A stretch of DNA of 64,000 nt. Source: Sabellastarte sp. h YS-2021. Taxonomy: Eukaryota > Annelida > Polychaeta > Sabellida > Sabellidae. The notes under the pieces were generated by a model. That model worked only from the letters and a program-made list of their open reading frames with translations, did not search any database and was not told the origin of the DNA. The DNA lies in contig OZ024938.1 of the NCBI GenBank assembly GCA_964017235.1, forward strand, positions 9,167,454 to 9,231,453, given 5' to 3'. The translations under genes and the position numbers were made by a program. This document shows, piece after piece, positions 38,101 to 53,100 of this stretch (position 1 is the stretch's first letter; every line of letters begins with the position of its first letter).

Positions 38101-41100
38101 AAATAATATTACACTTCTCTGGTTTAAAGTATTTCAATACACTTTTGACACATTTAAATAGGTCAGAAGAGGTCTGGAAATAGGAGAAATGGGGGGAGGA
38201 TGGGGCTGGTCTGAAAAACATTTGTCGGTGAACACGTGCATATTTTTTTCTCATTTTGGTCACAATGAAAACAGTCATTGTATGGCACAAACAATGTGAC
38301 AGATAAGATAAGACACATTTTATCTTTCCCTTTATCAGATATCATTGAAAATGATGATGTTATTTGTTTCACTTTGTGTGTTTTTATTTCCTCTGATAGT
38401 TGTTTTGTGATTGTATTTGTAAATTGTCAGCATATTAATCCTGTCCCCCTCCCCGAAATGAGAGGATATTGTTATTATTATTCTATGGCGCAAATAAACA
38501 TAAAGTGGCTAAACTCAAAAAGTTTCAAAATGCCCTAAGTAGAATTTTTGTCTTTAGATGCAATAAAACAAGCCATGTTACTCCCTATCTTAAAAAAACT
38601 ACACTGGCTCCCAATTTCACACTGTATCTTGTTTAAATATAAGCTCCTTACATTCAAGGCCATTAAATTCTCCTAACCTGCATACTTATCATCCTTAATC
38701 AAGACCAGTAGCCTCACTCATAGAAATCGGCTATCTCTTTAACCAAATTTGTCCTATGAAGGCCATTGGTAGACTAGGTTTTTGCAATGGCTTCTCCCAC
38801 TAAATGGAACAGACTCCCACAATCGGTCCAATCACAACACACAATACCAGGGTTCCAAAGCCAGTTTCAAATTTACTTGTTTAAACTAGCATATCCTCCA
38901 CCATTATATATCTCCCCAGGTGGGGGCTAAATTGGATCTCAACCTGACAAATTCCCGAACTTTCCTTTTTTGACCTCAAGCGCATAACAGGATGCTGTAT
39001 CAATTTTGTGCCATAAAAATGTTTCTGTTCTATTCTATTATTGTTATCAGTCAGTTGGTTTGTTTCATGCTTATAATCCGAATAACATACTTGAACCCTT
39101 GGCTCAGTCCCCTCAAAGATGATCCAGAACTGGATCCTTTCAGCAATATTTAAATGCATTCTGTTGGGGTTATTAAACATTGTTCAGGCAACATTCTGCA
39201 CAACTATGTAATTAACCTCTCCGAAAAAAAATGATATGTTTGGTATAAATCCACTTGAAAATGACGTCATTGTTTTCCGATACATTGCTTTGGTCTGTAT
39301 AGTTTACAAAGGATAATAACTAAAATTATTGCTAACTTTTCCATTGTTACAAAGTGTTCAATATGCGGTTGCTGTTACTTCTGGCAGAATCAGAACAGAC
39401 TTAGAAAACAAAAACTACAGAGAAAAAATATATAGATTTAAAATAAGACATAAAATAAGATAGAGCATAAAAGGAGAGCATAGGTATAAAGAAATAGCGG
39501 AAGTACTAATTAAACTAGAGATTGCGTCTCGACGCAGTGTATCCCCAGACGGGACATAGTTAAGGTGTGAATATGTCGGTCTTGAGCCTGTTTCCTGGAG
39601 CACCAGGTCAGGATTCTCCATAGTACCAGATTACTCCCAAAAGGTAATGACTCCCCATTTCATACCGTATCTTGTTTAAATATAATCTCCTTACATTCAA
39701 GGCCATTAAATAAGATAGAGCATAAAAAGAGAGCATAGGTATAAAGAAATAGCGGAAGTACTACTTAAACTAGAGATTGTGTCTCGACGCAGTGTATCCC
39801 CGGACGGGACATAGTTAAGGTATGAATATGTCGGTCTTGAGCCTGTTTCCTGGAGCACCAGGTCAGGATTCTCCATAGTACCAGATTACTCCCAAAAGGT
39901 AATCACTAGTTCTCTATATCTCTCTTTAAAAATTACATTTCATGGATCCAGAAGATCCATATAGTGATCCGGATCACTTCCAAAATTCAATCTTTTCATC
40001 CTTTTACCTTTTTAGAGATATTCTAAAAAATTCATCAAAATCCGTCCATAAATTTTTGAGTTATCTTGTACACAAACAGATCTGGCAACCTGGATCCACA
40101 TGATCAAGACAGTGATCCAGATCACTCCAAAAAACTAATCACTTGTTCTTTGTCCCATTTAAGACATTTCCTGAAAATTTCATAAAAATCCACCCATGAC
40201 GTTTTGAGCTATTTGTCTTTAAAATTATATTTCATGGATCCAGAAGATCCAGATAGTGGTCCAGATCACTTTCAAAATTGAATCATTTCTTCCTTTTACC
40301 ATTTCTTTCTTTTACCATTTGTAACATATCCTAAAAATATCATCAAAATTCATCCTAAAATTCTGTTGCAGCCTGGATCCAGATGATCTAGATCACTCCA
40401 AAAATGTAATCACTTGTTCCTTGTACCATTTAGGTCATTTGATGAAAATGTCATCACAATCCATCCATAACTTTTTGAAGTATCTGTCTTTAAAAATTAC
40501 ATTTCATGGTTCCAGAAAATCAGTATAGTGATCCGGATCACTTCCAAAATTCAATCATTTCATCCTTTTACCTTTTCAGACATATCCCAAAAATTTCATC
40601 CAAATCCGTCCATAAGTTTTTCAGCTACATTGTACACAAACACATCTGGCAGCCTGGATCCAGATGATCCAGACAGTGATCCAGATCACTCCCAAAATCT
40701 AATCACTTGTTCCTCGCACCATTTAGGTCATTTGCTGAAAATGTCATCACAATCCATCCATAACTTTTTGAGGTATCTGTCTTTAAAAATTACATTTCAT
40801 GGATCCAGAAGTTCCATATAGTGATCCGGATCACTTCCAATATTCAATCATTTCATCATGTTACCTTTTCAGACATATCCTGAAAATTTCATCCAAATCC
40901 GTCCATAAGTTTTTCAGCTACATTGTACACAAAACATCTGGCAGCCTGGATCCAGATGATCCAGATCACTCCCAAAATCTAATCACTTGTTCCTTGTCCA
41001 ACTTAGGACATTTCCTGAAAATTTCCTCAAAATCCACCCATGACTTTTTGGGCTATACTGTACACAAACACATCTGGCAGCCTGGATCCGGATGATCCAG

Positions 41101-44100
41101 ACAGTGATCCAGATAACTCCAAAAATGTAATCACTTGTTCCTTGTACCATTTAGGTCAATTGCTGAAAATGTCATCACAATCCATCCATAACTTTTGAGG
41201 TATCTATCTTTAAAAATTACATTTCATGGATCCAGAAGATCCATATAGTGATCCGGATCACTTCCAAAATTCAATCATTTCATCCTTTTACCTTTTCAGA
41301 CATATCCTGAAAATTTCATCAAGAGCCATCCATAACTTTTTGAGCTATACTGTACACAAACACATCTGGCAGCCTGGATCCGGATGATCCAGACAGTGAT
41401 CCAGATCACTCCAAAAATCTAATCACTTGTTCCTCATCTCATTAAGGACATTTCCTGAAAAAATTCATCAAAATGCACCCATATGTTTTTGAGTTATCAG
41501 TCTTTAAAAATTAAATTTCATGGATCCAGAAGATCCAGACAGTGATCCGGATCACTCCCAAAATTTAATCATATCTTCCTTTTACCATTTTGGACATATC
41601 CTGAAAATGTCATCAAAATCCTTGTGTCAGTTTTTGAGTTATCTTGTTCACAAACAAACAAACAAATAGAGGGCCAAAAATGACCCTCGGTCAGGTACTT
41701 TGGCAGTCAGTGGATGACCTTAAATGAAGATCTGTAACCGGTAAGCCTGCATGCGGGTACTCCATCATGTACTCAACCTCCAAAGCCATTTTCAATAGTT
41801 TCCAAGCAATGTAGTCAGCATTAAGTGTGACAATATCTCTAAATATGCCAAAAATGACCCTTGGTCAGGTACTTTGGCGGTCAGTGGATGACCTTAAATG
41901 AAGAGCTTCAAGGTCAAATTTGTGCATGCTTACAGAGGACATATATATGTATTATATATACCAGCCATAGGATGATCTGACTTTCTGTATATGAGTTAAG
42001 TGTGAAAATATCTCCAAAAAGGCCAAAAATGACCCTCGGTCAGGTACTTTGGCGATCAGTGGATGACCTTCAAGGAAGAGCTTCAAGGTCAAATTTGTGC
42101 ATGCTTACAGAGGACATATATATGTATTATATATACCAGCCATAGGATGATCTGACTTTCTGTATATGAGTTAAGTGTGAAAATATCTCCAAAAAGGCCA
42201 AAAATGACCCTCGGTCAGGTACTTTGGCGATCAGTGGATGACCTTCAAGGAAGAGCTTCAAGGTCAAATTTGTGCATGCTTACAGAGGACATATATATGT
42301 ATTATATATACCAGCCATAGGATGATCTGACTTTCTGTATATGAGAACTGGGCCAAAAAGTGAAAAAAATGGCCAAAATCTGATTTAAGTGGCCACCAGT
42401 GACCTTGAGATTGAAGGTCAAGGTCACAAAACAATAGCGTTCGTGGCATTGCCCATATCTACCCACATACCAAATTTCAAAGTTCTAACTAAATTATTTT
42501 TTAAGTTATCGCGTCCAAACGGAAATCTCTGCGGCAGCGGCGGCGTGACCTTACTGAATCCTAAGTATCCCCGACTTTCGTCCGCGGATACAAATATTAC
42601 AGACCAGTTACAATTCCAGGGATGAACTCCTGGATCACTCAAATACAACGTAAACATTTTGAGAAATATGTGATTCTGCAACAGCCTGTGGTATAAATGA
42701 TCTGCTATATACTAGGGCATAAGGCCCATCTAGCAATGCTATCGAAAATTAACTGTGACACATAACATCCGAGGGCAGTCTGGGAGCAAGCATACATGGT
42801 TCAGTTTGGGAGCAATCCCGATATTTATTATCCACCACGCGACGTATTTGCCCTAAATACGGGGAAATACAGACCGGGATGTATTTTTTTTGTATACATC
42901 GGCGCCCCGGTACTATGGATAATGAGTGTGAATAACTTCCGGTTTTTCAACAATATCTCGGAAAGTATGCAACTTACAAATATATATAATATATCATTAG
43001 AAAGGTGTTATTGTAGCGCTTCTGCTGATGTATGTTGCATAAAAATCCATGCAGAAATGACTGAGATATTGCAAGTTAAAGATTGAAGTTTTTATATTCA
43101 GTGTTGCTCATGCTTTTCAAAGCCTTTTTCACGTCCTGTCATTAAATATTCGTATTATTTGACCCATAAATCACACAAAATGGTGGATAATAAAAGTAAA
43201 ACACCCCCTCATCAGACATATGCAGAAAAAATATATCACTCATGAAGATTAACAATATAATACTCGTGCTACGCACTCGTATAATATTGTTATCTTCATT
43301 CGTGATATATTTTTTCTGTATATGTCATTCGGGAAGTTTTCCTATTATACACAAACCATTCTTCGTGATGGTAACACCCCATAAAGATAATTTTCCAGGA
43401 GGCATTTTTTCTAGGAGGCATTTTATTGCAGGAGACGTATATTTTGCAGGAGACATTTTGCCCTGATTCAAAACTGTTTTGTTGTTAACATTTTGCGGAA
43501 GTTTCAAACAACATTAAAACCTAAACCTGATTCTTTACACTTAAAACATAAACTGCAGCAGATATGCAGATATAGGATCAAAGAGCCAGTCAGCCACCAA
43601 TCAGTGGAGTGTTTTAAAAGTAACAATTACATCTCTCTCTCTCTCCTCAGCAGAAATTACTTTTGTGAACTTACCTGTATTTATTCAGGAAATAATACAC
43701 AAATCACCAAATACACTGGTTAGACCGGTTTTTGGATTGTATATCAGTTATCAAAGCCCCTGCAAAGCCGAGTGCATGTTGTGTTTTGTAAGGTCAATGA
43801 ACTGATATTTTCTGAAAAATGATAGCATAGGTTTAATTCTTGTTTATTAGTTTTAGTTGGGCATGGCAAATTTACTAATGTGAACTCATTTGTATTGATA
43901 TAAATTATCAAAAATACGGACATCCATTGTGAAGTCAAGTTATTGAAATTAAAAATTCCACATTAGTGCACTTATTTTGGAAGGTGATGATGTTATTTTT
44001 TGATTATGTATTTTTCAAGCAGATAATCAGGAATCCAGGTGCTTAAAGGGCTATTATACCCCAAAAACAAAATGCCTTTAAAACATGTACTACTATCTGA

Positions 44101-47100
44101 TAAATCATTTCCCCAAACAGAATTTTGAAACACAGCTTAATTACTGATTAATCAGCAATTAAAGTAAAAACACCCAAGCCACGAAAATTGCCAAGTGCAC
44201 TGCTGCAGTAGTATATGTGTGCCCTGACATCATGCTTGCCCATGTATTATGTTGGTTTTATGCACCTGTAAGTCATTCATATATAGAAGTGTAAATATAC
44301 TTGAAATGGCCTCATTTTAAAACTGAGAAAGAGAACCAGGATACTACATATATACTTCACCTTATAATGGCCTTATGATTTAGCCAGTAAAAAGATTAAA
44401 TAACCTGACAAAATGATATAAGATTAATGATTTAATCATGTTTCCTATACTATTGTTTACTATAATAAAGTACATTAAGGATGACCTAACAGGAAAGTAA
44501 ATTTTGCAATTTATGAACATTCTGTTAACAAATTTCGGTGTGTGGTTCAATTTATTTATTTATTTGGGTTTTTACGTCGCTTTCAACACTGTACAGGTCA
44601 TATCACGACCATATCACGGTAGTTGGAAGGGCAGAAGAAACCAGTACATACAGTTCGTCAGGATTCTGTACTGTAAACTGCCGACCAACAGCAAGCAACT
44701 ACCAGCTTTCCCACTTGAGGCCATGCCAGGAACTGAACCCCGGCCTCAGAGGTGGGAGGTGAGAGTGTTACCACTCTGTGCTTCAAGGTATCAAAGACTC
44801 CCAGTATAGTTCAGTACAGTACTGGCAAGTATTTTTTTCCATGTTTATCACATATATACACGTACTGGAACCACATTGTGTGATCAACTCGAGAAAATGT
44901 CATTTTGTTCTTGTATGTCATGGTTTGATGTAGAATATTGAAAATATTTTAGCATTTTGGTCAGGTTATAAGCATGATAAGGATATTGAGGTGTCTTACA
45001 ATTTTTACTGTTTTGTGTACTTCATAGGTGGGACCAATAGCATGGGTAATTCTAAATTGAAATGAGCTGTAGTATGTCTCATTTATAAAGTCATATAAAA
45101 CTTGTTATTATTTGTATATATGAATTTAAGTAAGTACATTGCAGTGATGGCACAAATAATTATTTTCATCAAAATGAGATTTGCCCAATTTTGTTCGTAG
45201 GGTCAGTATCTAGGCAAAATATTTTCCACCTGAGTGATTTTTATACTAAAATGTGAAAATAGACATTTTACTTTAAATAATTAGAGTTTACAATGACTGC
45301 CCAGCATGTACCCCTATTGAGTAAAGTTGTAAACTTCATGCATACAGGTGATGATACAAATTTTGAAAACCTATCAATGTCATATGAACATCATCAATTC
45401 AATCCAGAAACTTATTTCTATCTGAAGAAATACTGAAGAAAATTCAAATGTCTAAATCTGTTTTGTAATTTTTAAAAGGGGTCAAAACTGGACAAAATAA
45501 GTGCTTGCCATATACAAATCCTTTTCACATATTTATTTCAATGGCCATCGGGTTGATTGTTCATATATTGTATGTTTTCAATGCAAATAACAATAATATA
45601 ATCAAATTCACTGCCAAAAATCTTTTTTTACAATGTTCTTCTCATTGCACACAACACTCGTAAAACATTACAAATTTATATATTTGCTATAATTTTCTCC
45701 CTGTACTTACAATTTTCTTATTTGTTCAGTCATGTTAATTACTACAACTTTGTTATATCACCATTTGTGAAGTTATAAGCCCTGCTTGTATCTTTCTACT
45801 TGTAATCTCTTAGTACTCTATGTAAAGTTATGCTGGTGTTTAAATATTTTAAAACAGCCTGTTTTTTTCCTTCTGTCATAAATCTTATAGATTCGTCATG
45901 ATAAAAATACTTTTAAATTCAATGATCCTGAAAGTAAGACAAGTATACTGTACTAAACACAGATATGCATTGAGATAGGCTCTAGACAGATTCCAAGGTT
46001 TGGAAATTTTGTATAAACTGATCACTTCCCATACTGATCATATAAGACCTCCCAAATTTACAAGGACTGAAAGGAAAGGTCTTATGGTCTACTCCTGACT
46101 GCTATGACTCATGAAATTGACTCACAATAGTAAGCCCCAGCAACTCTTGGCATGAACTTGGAAGAATTATGACTTTTGTTATCCAGCACAAGCCATATTG
46201 TGCCGATATATATTTAATGATTTATAAGATGGGATACATTTTTGCGTACCATTTGCCCCATACTACGGATAATAAGCATTACGAATTTGTCGAATAGTAC
46301 CGATTTTATTTTACTATTTCTGAAACCTACAAGTATGATATATACATCAATAGAAAGATATTTTTTAAATTTTAGCAAAAATAATCAACTTTTCGATCAG
46401 CTCAGATTGTTATTCACAAAATACTATATCTGATCTTTCGATCAATTTGCGATCAACTTTGGCCCATGCACTTTGGTGGATTTTCTTTTGGATGAAGATG
46501 ACTCAAACATAGCTGATAGATTTCTCTGGGAATGTTTTAATCTGTAGTTTTCAGAGATGGAGGTGACTTGGCGACTGAGTCAACCCTTTATATTTCCTGA
46601 GTGATGAAAAACTCTATTCAATGTTGTGAAAATAATAAACAAAAATGATGAAATTTATAGTCTTTTCTTCTCAAATGATCCATGGTTTGTGAATAGCCGT
46701 TTGATCCACTGGTTCATTTAAAATTTTTTTCTCGAATTTGATCTACTCCTGATCCATGTTAGTGAATAACACCCCTGGAATTTGAGGAGAGCACAGCACC
46801 AGCACATTTTAACTAGAATAAAACCCCCAAAGGAAAGAAAGAATGATAGGAAGGATGCAGAGGGGACAGAAACAATTTCACCAGGGCAGTTCATTCAAGA
46901 CTTTAGGGGCATCAAAGACAAGTCTGGGACACAAAGGCTTTATAGATTTGTTAATAGGTGGTCAAAACTGTGGAAGAGTAACTAACAAACTCCCTTAGGA
47001 ACACCTTAGTATCTTGGTTTGATCCTAGGTATCAGTAGATACATAGTGGCTCAGATGACTGCTTATAATGGTGATCCTACACCAATTGGGTGCTGTTCCC

Positions 47101-50100
47101 AGTGGCAGGCTAATAACTCTCAGGGATATTGATGAATGTAAAACCCTGAGACACTGTCTGTCAGTTAGGGGAATGTCACTCACTAGAGAGCTTGGACTGT
47201 ACTTGTGCAGCCGGGATGGGTAAAAGAGTGTTAAGTATGTTAAGAGTGTTAATTATGCTAAGTATAACAAGATGCACTCAGAGAGAGCAAAACGCTCGAC
47301 TCCATGTGACCAGTCTCTCAAGTGACAGAAAGTATTGTAAGGAAGACAATAAAATAAAACCAAACATGTAAATTAATCTTCATAGAAATATCAAGTAGAA
47401 AGCCAAAGTCATTAAAAATACATTAAAATGGAACCTCTGAAAATTTTTGATTTTTTTTTTGTATCCAAAAGAAGATCCAGATCCTTCTTTTAGTAAGTTC
47501 TTCCTTTGGCCAGGTCCTATCCACCAATTTTTAATAAAGATCTGTTCATTACTTCTAGAATCATCTAAACACACACAAAAAAAATCAGACAAAGAGACAA
47601 ACAATTAGCAAACAAAAACATAAACTGCAACTGCTGGTGGAGGTAAAAATATTGCTTAAAGATCACTTCTTGGTGAAAATCATGCATGATGATTTTTTGT
47701 CAAGGAATTGAAAGAAAAAAAACAGAAAATAATAACAGAAATAATAACTAATAAAATGATGAATATACCACCTCCCTCTCTATTATCTTTATGTCAATTT
47801 CAAGACATAAAATGAGAAGAAATATTTTTACTTAAAGACAGCAAGTATCACAACCTAGGTTTGTGACCTCACAATGAGAATTGTATTGTGACATCACTGA
47901 GTAATGATATCATCAAGAGCAAAGTATTGATTTTTTAGGTATGGGATGAAGAGAAGCAGTTTCACTGTGTATTCCCAATTAGAAATAAGAAAAACTCACT
48001 CCTGACTTTAATTTTCAAACAAATCACACCAAATTTGAAAAACTCTCTCCTGACTTTAATTTTCAAACAAATCACACCAAATTTGAAAGAATCTGTCTGT
48101 ACCCCACCAAATTTGAGATTGATTGATGTTATAGTTTTTGAGTTATAAGGGCACAACGGTGCACAGACAGACTGACAGACAGACAGACAGAAACAAACTG
48201 ATTACAATAACCCTCTCCTATCGTCGAGCGTTAATGATACAATACAGTTATAAACTAAAATGATGTCCATTTAACAGTATTTAACCAGAAAACCAATGTA
48301 GGCTTTGACAATTGGGGTGGCTCAAAGCAAAAACAAAAGTGGGTAAGGTAATTTAGGCAAGGATACAGATCCCATCAGCTTTCGCCCTGAAATCTGATAC
48401 CCTAAATACCATAGCACAGATACTATTTATCTTGCAAAATATTTGTAATTATTAATTTCATTATCATCCTACCTTTAAACTTTATGTACATCTCTTCTGT
48501 GCCACAGTGAGGCTTTTTCAGTGAATGCTGTTTCTTTGTCTGCAATCCCCTTTTAAGTCTTGCATTTTTCGATTTCACCACCGTGTAAATGTCTAGTGCA
48601 GGAAGTGTGGAGTTATATCTGGTTACGTGAGTTCTGTTACCTTGGACATTCTTCTGCACCATGGGCAAGGTCACCGGAAACTTGGCATGAGCTGTAAGTA
48701 AAAACATAAAGCCAGTGAGAAGAAAAAAATTTAAAGCAATATAAACATATTTCTTCAGACAAGGAAAATCACTGAATAGTATTGATAAGAATATTGCTTT
48801 CCTTGATGATTTGGACAAACTTTCCAAATTGGCAAAAAAAAACACAAAGTAAATTATGATTTCAAACTCCGGCCAACCAAGAACAGAAAAATGATTTTAT
48901 CGCCCATTTCAAACTGCTCACTGAAAGGTAACTGGCATAATGTCTTTTTATGGTATGCCCCAATCATACTTCTGGTGGTATTGGCCATATTTATGGCCAT
49001 TTTGTATGTGTATCAGATTCCCCTCATGTACTGCTATACTTCTGTCTGTAACGTTTGCCAACTGTAGCATTCCCCAATTTCTCTGGGCCACACAAAGAGT
49101 AAGTTTAAACTATTCAAAATTCCCAAAATTTAGATCCTTTTATATTTTGAAAGTAATCTAGATCACCACCTGGTATCTACATTACCAAAAAATAATAATC
49201 CAGATTTTCAATTTACTTATTACTACATGCCCACATGCATGGGAGGTCTCTGAGTGCTCTTGTGACAGTATATTTTCTGTATCTCTTTCCTCTATCACAT
49301 CATGGCCAATACTTCCTACCAACTATGATTTGCTTCCGTAGTTAAACTGTAGCGATCTGTAGCCTGTAGTGTGGTCAGAGCATGAAGTACCTTTTTATGT
49401 TACATTTCTATCAATAAATACCTTTTTCACAATGAAACACATCCCAAATGACATAAAATAAGAGTAAATAAGCATGTTTTTGGTATTTTGAGATCACCGA
49501 ACAGTCTGTTTCATATCATCAATCTAGTATTATAGATGTATATAAACAGTAGCAGCAAATACATTTTACAGGCAGAATATAACAACATAAACCAACTGAT
49601 GAATACCTTCCAGAAGACTTTCCAAAGAACTTTGCTTGTCTTTTTTAATCCCATATCCATCAATATCTTATCTCTTCACAAAAGCCTACCAACCCAAGGT
49701 TTTATCATATTTTCTGATAGTCTCTCTGGTGTGGACCCCTATCTGTGGCTGTGAAGTAAGAATTCTTTGGCCTTGTTTCTTGGTTGTTGCCGTCTGCCTT
49801 TTTAATGGAGATTAAGTACCATAAAAGTCATATTAGAATTAGAATCTATGTCCGCCATGTGCCAATAATCATGGTACCCTAGATGGTTGGTATAAAAATG
49901 TGTTAGTTGTCAGTGGAAAAGAAGGGTCAAGATCATTCTCTCTTCACAGACAAGTTTTGGTCCCAGGGCCAATTGCTATTGATATACCAATGGTACGCAA
50001 TCGCCATTGCGTACTGTCAAAAATATCAACAGAAATGCATGACAGGACAGAAAATTGGTCTTCACAGGCAGACATTGTGAAAAAAAAGATTAAAATTGAC

Positions 50101-53100
50101 AGGCGAAGTTCCAACTCTTGTGGGTAATAATACAATTCCTTTATTTTTTTATTGGACACCTCCCAATTTCATAAACAAATCAGTATCCACCATACATTGT
50201 ATTAATTTTCTATCAGTGAACCTGACTGGCTACATAGCAAATTAGTTGTTTAGTTTATTTTGTCCTGTAGGGGTTAAATTGGATAATAGGTATGTATATT
50301 TATATTGATCCTAGTTATCAGGAGATATATTTATTTTATGTATATATCTTGAGATAATTTAGCCATATAATCATCTTATTTTTGGAACAAGGTAAAATGT
50401 TACCAACAGTTTGCAAAATAAAACACTGAAATCAGGCCATTTCGTAGCTTTGGAAATGAAGCATATATGTGTGACATGTGCTTTAGACCAAATACCTTCA
50501 CTCTCCATTACTAACAGCTGCTCCTTTTATTAGAATGGACACAAAACCCCCCATTTCTTCTCTGCTAAAAATACACAGTACAAATCCGTCTAGACCAATC
50601 CATTTTGTAAGGCTATTTAAAGTCACTTAAGTTAATCCCCCATTGCCCATAAAAGGATCCAGGGTACTCATATGTGCTCTCATTTTTTTCACGATGACTA
50701 AACTATACCAATTGTTACCCTGGATATTTGTATAATGTTGATAATTTTACCTGGCATTAATTTTAGCTGTTTAGTTCAGTTTAGTTGATTTTTTGACATC
50801 ATGCCAAGTGCCTTATCAGTTATATTGTGATGAGTAGTTGGAAGGGCATAGATAACCAGTACATACATCTGGTCAAGATTGTGTACTGTAAAACTGCCAA
50901 CCAATGGCAAGCAACTACCCACTATCCCACATGATGTCAGGCCCGGCTTCGAACTCTGATCACAGAGATAGGAGATGAGTGTGTCTATTTAGTTTAGATA
51001 GTGAAAATTATATTTCCAGTGACCTTTTAAATATATATTATTCTCTTCAAGTGAATAATAATTATTGTGAATTTCTCTAAAAAATTGAAAAATATTGGAA
51101 TGTTTCTGCCAGCTTACATTGTCCTTTATTGAATATTTGACCATGGTTAGTTGGGACATCATTTAATGCAGAGTTCTATTGATATGGTCATCAGCATGTA
51201 CTTGTATATATTGCTGGAATGATTTTAAGAATAATATATGTTATAACTCTATGTGAAATATATATGAAACATTTTAATCGCCAGTTTTTGGCACCTATAG
51301 TGGAAAATGAATGCCAGTGGTATTTGCCAATGATATTTTTGGATATGTAATGATACACATGCCAAAATGAGGCCAAAGAAAAGATTTCACATTTCAAAAA
51401 ATGAGACTGGAATATTTTGCACATAAAAAATATATCCTCAGGAAACAGAACTCTTATTGACTGCTTTGCAGGCACAATATTTCTCCACAATGGGGAACTA
51501 AGTGGGATAAATTAAAACAGAATTGTAAGAAGATTGATTGTCAATGGATGTTCTGGATCAGTTATCCAGGTTTAGAATGAGGGAAGATAGGAAGTGGGCA
51601 AGCTTGAGATGAAGATGTAAATCTAAAGATCCTTGCTATAGAGATATTACTGATAGACTGGTTGATATATATTAAAGGAAAACTTTCTAAATGACATATT
51701 AAGAAACACGACTGAAAGGGGTTTTGGTCTACTAGCACAAGTCCCAAAGCTATCAGAGACACGAGCAGTGCACTGAAGCGGTCACCCGTCCCAGTACTAA
51801 CATAGCCCATTGCCACTTAACTTCAGTGAACAGACAGATACTCATCATGCTGCGCCACAATTCATGAAAGTATCGAGACAAAAAAAAATGAAAAAAGTGA
51901 TCTCTAAAAGTGTGAGCCTTGCTAGAGTTCACACTTAACAATATATTGCGAATGAAAAAGATAACAATATTATACGAGTGCATAGCACAAGTATTATATT
52001 GTTAATTTTCATAAATGATATATTTTTTCTGTATGTGTCTAATGAAGGATATTTTACTTTTATTATCTACCATTTTGAAAAGCTTTACTACCTAAATAAA
52101 TTAATATTTAAAGAGATAACAAAAAAGGATCTCGCATATACAGAGACACTAGTCTACATAAAACCTCAATCTCTAACTTGAAATTTCTTAAGCATTTAAA
52201 ACAAATAGCAGCAGAATCGTTATAAAAAGACCCTTCTGATGATATATAATAGATATTTGTAGATTACATAATTTCCAAGATGTTAGTGAAAACCGAAAGT
52301 TATTTACACTAATTATCCATAGTACTTTTGCTCCGTAGATCCCCCCCTATACAGGTTAAATACTTCTTGTAGTGGATAACGAAAAAAAGGATGAGTGTTC
52401 CAAAACATAGTTACATATTGGCTTAAATGGTTTTGTCTAAATGTAACAGTGTTTCTCTGCCTAAACCCAACAAAGCTTGTTACATATTTCTAAAAATTGT
52501 TTAAAGCACAGACATCATGCCCTTATGTGTATTTAAAAATAAACCTTTCGGTATAGCCATTCCAATGTGAAGTAGTAAAATCAAAACATCAAGTTATTGT
52601 GCCTTGGGACACAATATAAAAGGTCAAATTTTTTTCTTACAGTTTCTAAATCACAGTAACTTGAGATATAATAGAATGCGCTTGACACAACATGCCCAAA
52701 CATGTGACATTTAAGCCAAGTCAAACATCCGCAAAAAGTAATACAAGTCAAACTAAAAGATTGTATAAAGTGCCATAGTTTTAAATTCTAGTTACAATAT
52801 GCTATACTCTTTGCTTTGAAAACCTTCAGACATCAATAACAGCACAATGTGTTCTGACCAAAAGGTGTTGCAATTTTCAGGAAAAAATGTTGGGACAAAT
52901 TCCAAATTCCAAAAGGGTCTGTCAAGACTACCTACATGGTGGTATGAGAATGGTTGATATATTTAATTTTGAGAAATCATTGAAACTAAGCTGGCTTAAG
53001 CAATTAAATATTGATAACAAAAAACCTTGGCTTCTGCTCCTTCAAGAATCAATACACTCATTTCAAAAATTATATACTTTGGGGCCAGAATGGAGTTTAA

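Larger units (their letters stand above)
10515..48472 (-). other. Ligand intron 4, about 38 kb, repeat-filled
   Basis: 37,958 bp between exons 4 and 5, with donor GTAGGA and acceptor TTTTCAG. It separates the first knot cysteine (exon 4) from the rest of the mature domain (exon 5). Most of the mobile elements and satellites of this window lie in it. I found no other convincing host gene inside. Confidence 0.85.

Noticed and set aside
40528-41095. Two ~97-codon frames with internal similarity, as if a repeat protein
   Set aside because: They are satellite units read through. The repeat is at DNA level and frames are not preserved across the array.
48423-48845. 140-codon reading with a hydrophobic N-terminal segment, as if membrane-anchored
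   Set aside because: The hydrophobic part lies upstream of a good TTACAG acceptor and is intron. Only 48691-48473 is coding.
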